Source of the DNA: Rhizobium sp. C1
Lineage (GTDB): Bacteria > Pseudomonadota > Alphaproteobacteria > Rhizobiales > Rhizobiaceae
DNA: 64,000 bases
Direction of reading: 5' to 3'
Assembly (NCBI RefSeq): GCF_021026335.1
Contig: NZ_JAJNCY010000006.1
Span: 248,001 to 312,000, forward strand
This document shows, in pieces, positions 49,671 to 57,897 of this stretch (position 1 is its first letter; every line of letters begins with the position of its first letter). The notes beneath the pieces were generated by a model. It saw only the letters and a program-made list of their open reading frames with translations, was not told the origin of the DNA and ran no database searches. The translations under genes were made by a program, and so were the position numbers.

Positions 49671-50096
49671 ATGACCGAGTTCACCCCCATCATGTCCTTT
49701 GCAGGCGGTCTGCTGATCGGACTTTCTGCCGTCACGCTCATGCTGTTCTGGGGACGCATCGCCGGCATGACGGCGATCCTCGGGGGCATCCTGCCCCCGC
49801 TTGACCGCGACTGGGCGTGGAAGGCGACCTTCCTGGCGGGCGCCATTCTCGCCCCGGCGGCGCTGGCCGTCTCCGGCGTCAAGGTGGAGTTCGACGTTCC
49901 CGTTCCGCTCGCCGCCCTCATCGTCGGCGGTGTCGTCACCGGTATCGGCGTCACATTTGGCTCCGGTTGCACGTCTGGCCATGGCATCTGCGGGCTTGCG
50001 CGCTTCTCGAAGCGCTCGGCGGTCGCGACGGTCACGTTCATGGCCTTCGCCTTCGCCACCACCTTTGTTATTCGCCACGTTTGGGGAGGCTTCTGA
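49671..50096 (+). CDS. YeeE/YedE-family membrane protein, N-terminal half
   Basis: A 141-residue protein with four hydrophobic stretches and the family signature GVTFGSGCTSGHGICGLARF, whose cysteine is used by YeeE-type thiosulfate importers. It is coupled (TGATG) to the second half. Import of thiosulfate or another sulfur species is inferred. The BigR/ETHE1 genes often found with this pair are absent here. Confidence 0.82.
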   Translation: MTEFTPIMSFAGGLLIGLSAVTLMLFWGRIAGMTAILGGILPPLDRDWAWKATFLAGAILAPAALAVSGVKVEFDVPVPLAALIVGGVVTGIGVTFGSGCTSGHGICGLARFSKRSAVATVTFMAFAFATTFVIRHVWGGF

Positions 50097-50554
50097 TGCG
50101 CTACGTCACGGTCTTTCTGATCGGTGCAGTCTTCGGAACGGGCATTGTCCTGTCCGGCATGGCCAATCCCGCCAAGGTGCTGAACTTCTTCGACCTCGCG
50201 GGAACTTTCGATCCGAGCCTCATCTTCGTGATGGCGGGCGCGCTTTCCGTCGCGGTTCCGGGCTACGCGCTGATCTTCCACCGCCGGCAGAAGCCGGTCT
50301 TCGGCGAAACCTTCGTCCTGCCCAAGGCCAAGCTCGTTGATCGCAAGCTAGTGGGCGGCTCGGCTGTCTTCGGTATCGGTTGGGGCATTGTAGGTTTCTG
50401 CCCGGGTGCAGCCATTCCCGCGCTGGGTCTCGGTCATTCGAGCGCGCTCATCTTCGTCGTTGCGATGCTCGCTGGCATCTTGGTGGCGCGGTTTGTCAGC
50501 CAAGCCGATTTCTTCGCCGCCCCTGCAAAGCCGACCCCGGGGAGCACGCCTTGA
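50096..50554 (+). CDS. YeeE/YedE-family membrane protein, C-terminal half (DUF6691-like)
   Basis: A 152-residue protein with four hydrophobic segments. It carries FGTGIVLSGMANPAKVLNFF and the conserved FGIGWGIVGFCPGAAIPALG, with a Cys-Pro in place of the Gly-Cys of its partner. The ATG overlaps the stop of the upstream gene. The two halves likely form one transporter. Confidence 0.82.
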   Translation: MRYVTVFLIGAVFGTGIVLSGMANPAKVLNFFDLAGTFDPSLIFVMAGALSVAVPGYALIFHRRQKPVFGETFVLPKAKLVDRKLVGGSAVFGIGWGIVGFCPGAAIPALGLGHSSALIFVVAMLAGILVARFVSQADFFAAPAKPTPGSTP

Positions 50555-50668
50555 TGTGAGCATTTTGTTCACTCTGCGGGTGGTAATCGCGAAAGCATAG
50601 AGAGATAGAGATTGTTTTAAGCCGTCGATGGTTGTCTACTGGCAATAATCAGGGGGCTGATCGATTAG

Positions 50669-51910
50669 ATGCTCGATTTCACAACCGTTTTTGTTTTCTC
50701 GACAGCCATTTCCGTGTTCGTATGCATCGTCTGCGGACTCGCCTGGTGGAACGACGCGACCGGGCTGGAAACGCGCCACTGGTTCATCGCCAGCCTGTTG
50801 CAGCTCACAAGTGGTTTGCTGATCATCTTGAACGATGTGATCCCGCTGGACATTGGCGGTTACATTGGCGCCATCATATCCAATGCTGCGAGCGGCTATC
50901 TCGCCCTGGGCTACCGCCAGCTTTATGGGCAGGACGCACGTGCGCGAGGAATTCTGTTTGTATCCTTCTGGACAGGGACTGCGGTTTATCTGACGAAGTT
51001 CCTCTCTGGCGGGCACCAAGACGGCATATGGCTGCTCTATCTGGGCGGGTCCGTCAATCTGATCGTCGCGGCGCAGGCCGTCTGTCGGGGGCTGCGTACG
51101 GAAAAGCTGCGGGGAGAAAATCAACGATGCCGTTATGGTCGCTTCGCGGCCTACATCCTGATCGGCTACGCTTCCGCTTATATCATCATCTCGCCGCTCG
51201 CATTTTTTGATCCCGTCCAGTTCGTGGACGGGAAGCCGGTTTCTCTATGGCTGCAGGTCACGACGATTCCGCTCGTGCTGCTCAATATGGCGGCTTATCT
51301 GGTGACGCTCGTGGTCAAGCTGGAACGCGCGACAGAGCGGCAGCGGCATCTGGCGAGCCATGACGGCCTGACCGGGGCGCTTAATCGCAAGGCCTTCTAC
51401 GATGCATGGTCGCACCGCGCCGGGCAAAGCGGCGTACTCGTCGTGATCGACATCGATCATTTCAAGTCGGTCAACGACAGCTATGGCCACCATGCGGGCG
51501 ACGATGCTTTGAAGGCCTTCTCCGAGGCGGTAAAACAGGCCTTGCCGCCCGGCGCCGTGTTCGGCCGGGTCGGCGGCGAAGAGTTCGCACTTCTTCTGAC
51601 CAGTTCTGATGCCCGCGAAGCGGAGAATCTGCTCCAGGACTTGCGGAACGTCGTAACTGGTATGTCCGTCAAAGCCCGTGACGATCGCGCCTTCTCCATC
51701 AGCTTTTCAGCAGGCTATGTCGGCTTCGATCCGAGCGAGACTGACATGGACCGGATTTTTGCCGCCGCCGACCGCGCGCTCTATGCCGCCAAGAACGGTG
51801 GCCGCGACCGTGTCGTGGGCATTGATCCGGGCTCGCTTCTGTGGCGTGATGTCGGTCATCTGCGCTCGGGAGAAGGATCGCCTGCCAATCCCGCTCAGAT
51901 GAGTGCCTGA
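50669..51910 (+). CDS. membrane-bound diguanylate cyclase (GGEEF)
   Basis: A 413-residue protein. Six or seven hydrophobic helices form an N-terminal sensor (VFVFSTAISVFVCIVCGLAW ... LVLLNMAAYLVTLVV). The GGDEF domain starts near HDGLTGALNRKAFYDAW and has IDIDHFKSVNDSYGHHAGDD and the active-site GRVGGEEFALLL. The I-site RxxD that would give product inhibition is absent (LPPGAVFGRVGGEE). It makes c-di-GMP, presumably in response to an unknown membrane signal. It is monocistronic. Confidence 0.9.
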   Translation: MLDFTTVFVFSTAISVFVCIVCGLAWWNDATGLETRHWFIASLLQLTSGLLIILNDVIPLDIGGYIGAIISNAASGYLALGYRQLYGQDARARGILFVSFWTGTAVYLTKFLSGGHQDGIWLLYLGGSVNLIVAAQAVCRGLRTEKLRGENQRCRYGRFAAYILIGYASAYIIISPLAFFDPVQFVDGKPVSLWLQVTTIPLVLLNMAAYLVTLVVKLERATERQRHLASHDGLTGALNRKAFYDAWSHRAGQSGVLVVIDIDHFKSVNDSYGHHAGDDALKAFSEAVKQALPPGAVFGRVGGEEFALLLTSSDAREAENLLQDLRNVVTGMSVKARDDRAFSISFSAGYVGFDPSETDMDRIFAAADRALYAAKNGGRDRVVGIDPGSLLWRDVGHLRSGEGSPANPAQMSA

Positions 51911-52171
51911 GCGGATCTCAACGACGCCCGATATTCTTCGCCGCCGCCCCTTTCATTTTCCGCCAAAAACGCCTAGAAAGCGCCCGCTATGATGCCGCGC
52001 CGGTGGAACTTGATCATCCGAATTATTGGCCCGGCCCTTTGAGGCGCTCGTGACGCGAGCCTGCCCGAGGGTCCGGGATTTCGGCGCTTCTCTCCCGCGC
52101 CAGACTTTCACACCACCCGCAGATTTCATGCGTGGGCTGCTCCCGCGCTACTCAATGAGTGACAGACGTCC
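51911..52171. other. ileS leader region with a hairpin
   Basis: No gene is seen in this 261-base gap. A stem GCTCG-TGACG-CGAGC (52046-52060) with flanking AGG/CCT lies about 115 bases before ileS. It has no T run. I do not recognise a riboswitch or T-box. Confidence 0.35.
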
Positions 52172-55168
52172 ATGACCGACACCGCTGAAAAAGTTGACTA
52201 TTCCTCGACCCTCTATCTGCCGCAGACGGAATTCCCGATGCGCGCCGGCCTGCCCCAGAAGGAGCCGGAAATCGTTGCCCGCTGGCAGAAAATGGAGCTC
52301 TACAAGCGCCTGCGCGCCTCCGCCGCCGGCCGCGAAAAGTTCGTCCTCCATGATGGCCCGCCCTATGCGAACGGCAACATCCATATCGGCCACGCGCTAA
52401 ACAAGATCCTCAAGGATGTCATCACGCGCTCGTTCCAGATGCGCGGCTATGACTCGAACTACGTTCCCGGCTGGGACTGCCACGGCCTGCCGATCGAATG
52501 GAAGATCGAGGAAGCCTATCGCGCCAAGGGCAAGAACAAGGACGAAGTCGACATCAACGAATTCCGCCGCGAATGCCGCGAATTCGCTCAAGGGTGGATC
52601 GACGTGCAGTCGGCCGAGTTCAAGCGCCTCGGCATCGAGGGCGACTTCGAAAACCCCTATACGACCATGGCCTATCACGCCGAGTCCCGCATCGCCGGCG
52701 AACTCCTGAAGATCGCCAAGTCCGGCCAGCTCTATCGCGGCTCCAAGCCGATCATGTGGTCGGTCGTCGAGCGCACGGCGCTCGCTGAGGCGGAAGTGGA
52801 ATATGCCGAGGTCGAGAGCGACACGATCTGGGTGAAGTTCCCGATTGTTGATGTTGCTTCCGTAATGCTGAACGAGGGGCCGACTTACGGCGCGGGTCCT
52901 GCTTCGGATCAGGCGTTCGAAGACGCTAAGAAGCGGACGGAACAGTATCGTTCCGATCTCGAGTCGGCCTTCGTCGTTATCTGGACGACCACCCCATGGA
53001 CCATCCCCGGCAACCGCGCCATCTCCTTCTCCTCGCGCTTCGCCTATGGCCTTTATGAGGTGGAAACCGCGCAAAACGATTTTGGACCGCAGCCGGGTGA
53101 AAAGCTGATCTTTGCTAAGCGCCTTGCCGGCGAGTGTTTTGCAAAAGCAAAGCTGACATATCGCGAGGTTCGCGATGTCGAGGCCGAAGAACTCGCGGCC
53201 ATCACCTGCGCCCACCCGCTCGCAGCCCTCGGCTACGACTTCGATGTCCCGCTTCTCGATGGCGATCACGTCACCGACGATGCCGGTACGGGTTTCGTCC
53301 ACACCGCCCCCGGCCACGGTCGCGAGGACTTTGACGCCTGGATGGCGTCCGCGCGCGAACTGGAAGCGCGCGGCATCTCGACCAAGATCCCCTTCACCGT
53401 CGACGACGCCGGCTTCTACACCGAGGACGCCCCTGGCTTCGGCCCCTCCGCACCGGAAGGTCCGGCTCGCGTCATGGACGATAACGGCAAGAAGGGCGAC
53501 GCGAACAATCGTGTCATCAAGGCGCTGATCGACGCGAACAACCTCTTCGCCCGTGGCCGCATCAAGCATGACTATCCGCATTCCTGGCGCTCCAAGAAGC
53601 CGGTCATCTTCCGCAATACGCCGCAATGGTTCGTCTACATGGACAAGGACCTCGGCGATGCCTCGACGCTGCGTTCGCGCGCGCTGAAGGCCATCGACGA
53701 GACCCGTTTCGTCCCCGCCGGCGGCCAGAACCGCCTGCGCGGCATGATCGAGCAGCGTCCGGACTGGGTTCTTTCCCGTCAAAGAGCATGGGGCGTGCCG
53801 ATCGCCATCTTCGCGAAGGAAGACGGCACGGTTCTGGTCGATGACGAGGTCAACGCCCGCATTCTTGACGCCTTCGAAAAGGAAGGCGCCGATGCCTGGT
53901 TCGCACCCGGTGCCGCAGAGCGCTTCCTCGGCAGCAAGTATGATCCGTCCGAGTGGAAGCAGGTCCGCGACATTCTCGACGTCTGGTTTGACTCGGGCTC
54001 GACGCATACCTTCACGCTGGAAGACCGTCCGGACCTGAAATGGCCGGCCGATGTCTATCTGGAAGGCTCCGACCAGCATCGCGGCTGGTTCCATTCCTCG
54101 CTGCTCGAAAGCTGCGCCACGCGCGGTCGTGCGCCCTATAACGCCGTCGTGACGCATGGCTTCACGATGGCCGAAGACGGCCGCAAGATGTCGAAGTCGC
54201 TCGGCAACCAGGTCTTCCCGCAGGACGTCATGGCGCAATCGGGTGCGGATATCCTGCGCCTCTGGGTCATGAACACCGACTATTGGGAAGATCAGCGCCT
54301 CGGCAAGACGATCATCCAGACCAATATCGACGCCTATCGCAAGATCCGCAACACGATCCGCTGGATGCTCGGCACGCTCGCCCACGACAAGGGCGAAGAG
54401 ATCGCCTATGCCGATCTGCCGGCGCTCGAAAAGCTGATGCTGCATCGTCTGGCCGAACTGGATGAGATCGTCCGCAAGGGGTACGACGAATTCGACTTCA
54501 AGCGTGTCGTGCGCTCGCTGTCGGACTTTGCAAACGTCGAACTCTCGGCCTTCTACTTCGACGTCCGCAAGGATGCGCTCTACTGCGACGCCCCGTCGTC
54601 GCTGCGCCGCCGCGCGGCGCTGCATGTCATCCGCAAGCTCTTCGAAAGCCTTGTGCTGTGGTTCGCGCCCATGCTGCCCTTCACGATGGAAGAGGCATGG
54701 CTGTCGCGCAAGCCGGACGCCGAGTCGGTTCACCTCGAACAGTTCCCGGAGATCCCGGCCGACTGGAAGAACGAGGCGCTGGCCGCCAAGTGGGCGAAGA
54801 TCCGCGAAGTCCGCAAGGTCGTCACCGGTGCACTCGAAATCGAGCGCCGCGAGAAGCGCATCGGCTCTTCGCTGGAGGCAGCTCCGGTCGTGCATGTCAC
54901 GAATGCCGAGCTGCTTGAGGCGCTGAAGGGCGAGGACTTCGCCGAGATCTGCATCACCTCGGATATCTTGGTGGACGGCTCGGAAGGCCCCGCTGAGGCG
55001 TTCCGTCTCGATGACGTCTCGGGCGTCTCCGTGGAGCCGAAGCTGGCCGAAGGCAAGAAATGCGCGCGTTCCTGGAAGGTCACTAAGGATGTCGGGTCCG
55101 ACCCGGATTATCCCGAAGTTTCCGCCCGCGATGCCGCCGCTCTGCGCGAGCTGGGCGTAAAGGCCTGA
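52172..55168 (+). CDS. ileS: isoleucyl-tRNA synthetase
   Basis: A 998-residue class I synthetase. HIGH is in [21 protein letters not shown] in [16 protein letters not shown], and the CP1 editing domain in [15 protein letters not shown] with [14 protein letters not shown]. The first part of CP1 carries a stretch ([20 protein letters not shown] ... YRSDLES, about residues 226-266) that I do not remember from rhizobial IleRS. The codons there are T-rich, so an insertion is possible. It charges tRNA-Ile. The usual lspA partner is not next to it. Confidence 0.96.
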   Translation: MTDTAEKVDYSSTLYLPQTEFPMRAGLPQKEPEIVARWQKMELYKRLRASAAGREKFVLHDGPPYANGNIHIGHALNKILKDVITRSFQMRGYDSNYVPGWDCHGLPIEWKIEEAYRAKGKNKDEVDINEFRRECREFAQGWIDVQSAEFKRLGIEGDFENPYTTMAYHAESRIAGELLKIAKSGQLYRGSKPIMWSVVERTALAEAEVEYAEVESDTIWVKFPIVDVASVMLNEGPTYGAGPASDQAFEDAKKRTEQYRSDLESAFVVIWTTTPWTIPGNRAISFSSRFAYGLYEVETAQNDFGPQPGEKLIFAKRLAGECFAKAKLTYREVRDVEAEELAAITCAHPLAALGYDFDVPLLDGDHVTDDAGTGFVHTAPGHGREDFDAWMASARELEARGISTKIPFTVDDAGFYTEDAPGFGPSAPEGPARVMDDNGKKGDANNRVIKALIDANNLFARGRIKHDYPHSWRSKKPVIFRNTPQWFVYMDKDLGDASTLRSRALKAIDETRFVPAGGQNRLRGMIEQRPDWVLSRQRAWGVPIAIFAKEDGTVLVDDEVNARILDAFEKEGADAWFAPGAAERFLGSKYDPSEWKQVRDILDVWFDSGSTHTFTLEDRPDLKWPADVYLEGSDQHRGWFHSSLLESCATRGRAPYNAVVTHGFTMAEDGRKMSKSLGNQVFPQDVMAQSGADILRLWVMNTDYWEDQRLGKTIIQTNIDAYRKIRNTIRWMLGTLAHDKGEEIAYADLPALEKLMLHRLAELDEIVRKGYDEFDFKRVVRSLSDFANVELSAFYFDVRKDALYCDAPSSLRRRAALHVIRKLFESLVLWFAPMLPFTMEEAWLSRKPDAESVHLEQFPEIPADWKNEALAAKWAKIREVRKVVTGALEIERREKRIGSSLEAAPVVHVTNAELLEALKGEDFAEICITSDILVDGSEGPAEAFRLDDVSGVSVEPKLAEGKKCARSWKVTKDVGSDPDYPEVSARDAAALRELGVKA

Positions 55169-55335
55169 ACGATCTTGGTATAAATACCGGATGAGGTTTG
55201 CCTTTTGGCGATCCATCCGGTATTTTCCGCCCGAAATTGGCCGGAATTTCGGTTAATGGCTTTTAAATTCAGGTGACAAGCCGTAGTAAAGGCCGTGTGA
55301 ACTATACGCCTCAGGCATCAGGGACAATCAGCAAC

Positions 55336-55938
55336 ATGACCTCTTGGTTTCGAGTAGCAGTCGGTATTCTTGGCATGACGGTCTGCGGGACAGTGCTGAC
55401 CGGCTGCATCAGCAGCCCGACTTACGGGACCAACAAGACGGCTGCTGAGCATCTGGTGGACGACGTCGGCAGCGTTCTCGATGTCACGCCCGACACAAAG
55501 AACGACAAGATCGCCTATCAGCCGAACCCCAAGCTGGTCGTGCCGGCGCGCAAGGATCAGCTGATCCCGCCGCAGCAGTCCGTCACCGACGGCCAGAACT
55601 GGGTGGAAAGCCCGGAACAGACACGTCAGCGCCTGCGCGCCGAAGCGGATCAGGGCGGGCAGGGCTATCGCTCGCCGCTTCTGGGGCAGACCGCAGCGAA
55701 CCAGACGCAGACTCTGGCCGAGCAGCGTCAGGCCTACCGCGAAGGCCGCAAGATCCAGCAGGGCATTGCATCCGACAAGCGCCGCTTCCTCAGCGACCCG
55801 CCGCTCGACTATCGCAAGGTCGATCAGAGCGAGCTGGGCGATCTCGGGACGCCCGAGAAGGTCAAGGAGCGCGAGCGCAAGAAGGAAGCAACCGCTGCCA
55901 AGCAGACCAAGGGCAACTGGTGGGACATTTTCGACTGA
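55336..55938 (+). CDS. lipoprotein of unknown function
   Basis: A 200-residue protein with a lipoprotein signal (VGILGMTVCGTVLTGCISSP, lipobox LTGC). The mature part is hydrophilic (Gln, Arg, Asp-rich: QTRQRLRAEADQGGQGYRSP, KERERKKEATAAKQT) and ends in GNWWDIFD. I recall similar lipoproteins next to ileS in rhizobia. A terminator follows (55961-55993). Confidence 0.7.
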   Translation: MTSWFRVAVGILGMTVCGTVLTGCISSPTYGTNKTAAEHLVDDVGSVLDVTPDTKNDKIAYQPNPKLVVPARKDQLIPPQQSVTDGQNWVESPEQTRQRLRAEADQGGQGYRSPLLGQTAANQTQTLAEQRQAYREGRKIQQGIASDKRRFLSDPPLDYRKVDQSELGDLGTPEKVKERERKKEATAAKQTKGNWWDIFD

Positions 55939-55960
55939 TCCTGTCAACGCAGATAAAAAG

Positions 55961-55993
55961 AAAGCCCGGAGCGTCCACGTTCCGGGCTTTTTT
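55961..55993 (+). terminator. intrinsic terminator after the lipoprotein gene
   Basis: AAAGCCCGGA / TCCGGGCTTT stem with a ten-base loop and a T run. Confidence 0.85.
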
Positions 55994-56078
55994 GTTGGCC
56001 GAACCTCTGCGGCGATTGCCGCCGGGTTCTTTGTTGGGCATATCTTGAGTCGCATCTAATATTTGCGAGCGCCGCCCC

Positions 56079-56772
56079 ATGCCTGGTCTTTATCGGTTCG
56101 TAATCGCGCGCGCAGCGCTGACGGCGTTTCTGTCGCTCGTCGCCTCCTTCTGCATTTCCTATCTCGTCGTGCCGTTGCTCGGCGGGCGGCTGGAAGGCGC
56201 CGGCTTGATCATGACGCTGGTTCTGCCGGTCGTCATCGCCTTTCCCGCCAGTGCCGTGCATTTCTGGCAGTTCGAAACCACACGTCGGCTCAAGAACAGT
56301 CTCTGCGCCGCCCTGAAGGAAATCGACGAGGTGAACGCGAAACTGATCAGCGCCAATGTGGCGCTGATCGCCGAGCGCAGCCATGATCCGCTGACGCGTC
56401 TGCTGACCGAGGATGTCTTTCGGGCGCGGATGCAGGATCAGACGGAGCAGGCGGATATCGGTCAACTGGTGAAGCTGCGCGTCGACGGTGTGGCGCTCCT
56501 GCGCAAGAGCCACGGCATTGCGCTGGCTGAAACGGCGATCTTTGCCGTCGCCGCTGCCATTCGCCGCGCCCTGCGTCCATCTGCCGGGTGTGGGCGAAGC
56601 GGCCATGCCGGTGACGATTTCTGCCGGCGGCGTCGAATGTGCGCCCAGTTTCGCCATCGATGCCGCCTTTGCCGCGGCCCAGGCCGAGCTTGAACAGTCG
56701 CTGGCTCAGGGCGGCAATTGCAGCCACTGGGGCAGCCTGCGCCATTCCGTCGGCCTGCCGCGCAAAGCCTGA
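56079..56772 (+). pseudogene. decayed membrane-bound GGDEF-family gene
   Basis: The N-terminal frame encodes two membrane helices (ALTAFLSLVASFCISYLVVP and AGLIMTLVLPVVIAFPASAV), a linker helix and the start of a GGDEF domain (SHDPLTRLLTEDVF). The middle is degenerate: the metal-binding region reads KLRVDGVALLRKSHGIALAE. At about 56575-56590 the frame shifts. The next frame continues with LPGVGEAAMPVTISAGGVEC ... LAQGGNCSHWGSLRHS, the end of a GGDEF domain. The segment that should hold GGDEF itself is missing between the two parts. It is therefore a remnant, unlikely to make c-di-GMP. Confidence 0.7.
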
Positions 56773-56797
56773 CTCCCATCAAAACCAGGAGACCTCG

Positions 56798-57277
56798 ATG
56801 CCCGCCACGATTCGAACGGCGACGATTGCCGATACGCCGACCATCTTCCGTTTCATCTCAGAACTGGCCGAATTCGAGAAGGCCGCCGATCAGGTCGAAA
56901 CCAGCGTGGAGCAACTGGAGCTGACTGTCTTCGGCCCCGATGCGGTCGTCGATACGCTGATCTGCGAAGAGGATGGCAACCCGCTCGCCTTCGCGCTCTG
57001 GTACTACACCTTCTCCACCTGGCAGGGTCGGCCGGGCATCTATCTCGAAGACCTCTATGTCACGCCCGCCGCGCGCGGCCGTGGCATCGGCACGATGGTC
57101 CTGAAACATCTCGCCAATTTCGCGCTGGAGAACGGCTATGGCCGTTTCGAATGGAGCGTGCTCGACTGGAATACGCCGGCCATCCGCACCTATGATGCAA
57201 CCGGTGCAAAGCCGCAAAGCGAATGGATTCGCTATCGTCTGTCGGGCGACGAGCTTGAGAGTTTTGCTAGGCGCTGA
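56798..57277 (+). CDS. GNAT-family N-acetyltransferase
   Basis: A 159-residue acetyltransferase close to the diamine/SAT1-like GNAT group: IRTATIADTPTIFRFISELA at the start, IYLEDLYVTPAARGRGIGTM as the acetyl-CoA loop (RGRGIG), and RFEWSVLDWNTPAIRTYD afterwards. AGGAG precedes ATG 56798. Substrate unknown (polyamine or lysine analogues are plausible). Confidence 0.85.
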   Translation: MPATIRTATIADTPTIFRFISELAEFEKAADQVETSVEQLELTVFGPDAVVDTLICEEDGNPLAFALWYYTFSTWQGRPGIYLEDLYVTPAARGRGIGTMVLKHLANFALENGYGRFEWSVLDWNTPAIRTYDATGAKPQSEWIRYRLSGDELESFARR

Positions 57278-57280
57278 GCC

Positions 57281-57730
57281 TCAGCGCCTCCCGGCGAAGA
57301 AGTCTCTGAGAATGGTCGCAGCTTCCTGTTCCGCAATCCCTGAATAGACTTCCGGCGCATGATGGCAGGTCGGCTGCGCATAGAAGCGCCCGCCATGATC
57401 CACGCCGCCGCCCTTCGGGTCCTCGGCCCCGTAATAGAGCCGGCGGATGCGGGCAAAGGAAATGGCCGCCGCGCACATGGCGCAGGGCTCCAGCGTCACA
57501 TAGAGGTCGGCATCGATCAGACGCTCGGACCCGAGCTTGGCGGAGGCCTCGCGGATCGCCAGGATCTCGGCATGCGCCGTCACGTCATTGAGCTCGCGCG
57601 TGCGGTTTCCGGCGCTCGCGATGACCTCTCCGTCGAGGACAATGACCGCGCCGACGGGCACTTCGCCGCGCGAAGCCGCTGCCCGCGCCTCTTCAAGCGC
57701 CCTGTCCATGATGCGTTTTGACCCGTTCAC
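57281..57730 (-). CDS. tadA: tRNA adenosine(34) deaminase
   Basis: A 149-residue zinc deaminase making inosine at the wobble position of tRNA-Arg. The zinc motifs are TAHAEILAIREA (His and catalytic Glu) and TLEPCAMCAAAI (two Cys). GTG 57730 has GAGG eight bases upstream; ATG 57709 is possible. It is convergent with the GNAT gene (three bases between stops). Confidence 0.93.
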   Translation of the reverse strand: MNGSKRIMDRALEEARAAASRGEVPVGAVIVLDGEVIASAGNRTRELNDVTAHAEILAIREASAKLGSERLIDADLYVTLEPCAMCAAAISFARIRRLYYGAEDPKGGGVDHGGRFYAQPTCHHAPEVYSGIAEQEAATILRDFFAGRR

Positions 57731-57897
57731 GCGAGAAACCTCTTAACGTCGTGATTGCGACCTGATAAGGGACGCCAAACGAATAGGCAAATTCAGGATC
57801 AAGTCCAGCGAAAGCGTTTGTGCTTTCAGTGCGGATTTGGGTGTCGGGTGACACGAGACAGCCTGTTTGCGGCTCAAGAATAAGTGGACAGCCTCTC

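Noticed and set aside
51911..52171. T-box or other riboswitch before ileS
   Set aside because: Only a small stem is visible; no T-box sequence, specifier loop or anti-terminator pair can be drawn.
52397..55216. 939-codon open frame on the minus strand across ileS
   Set aside because: Antisense shadow of ileS; no recognisable motif, while ileS has all synthetase motifs.
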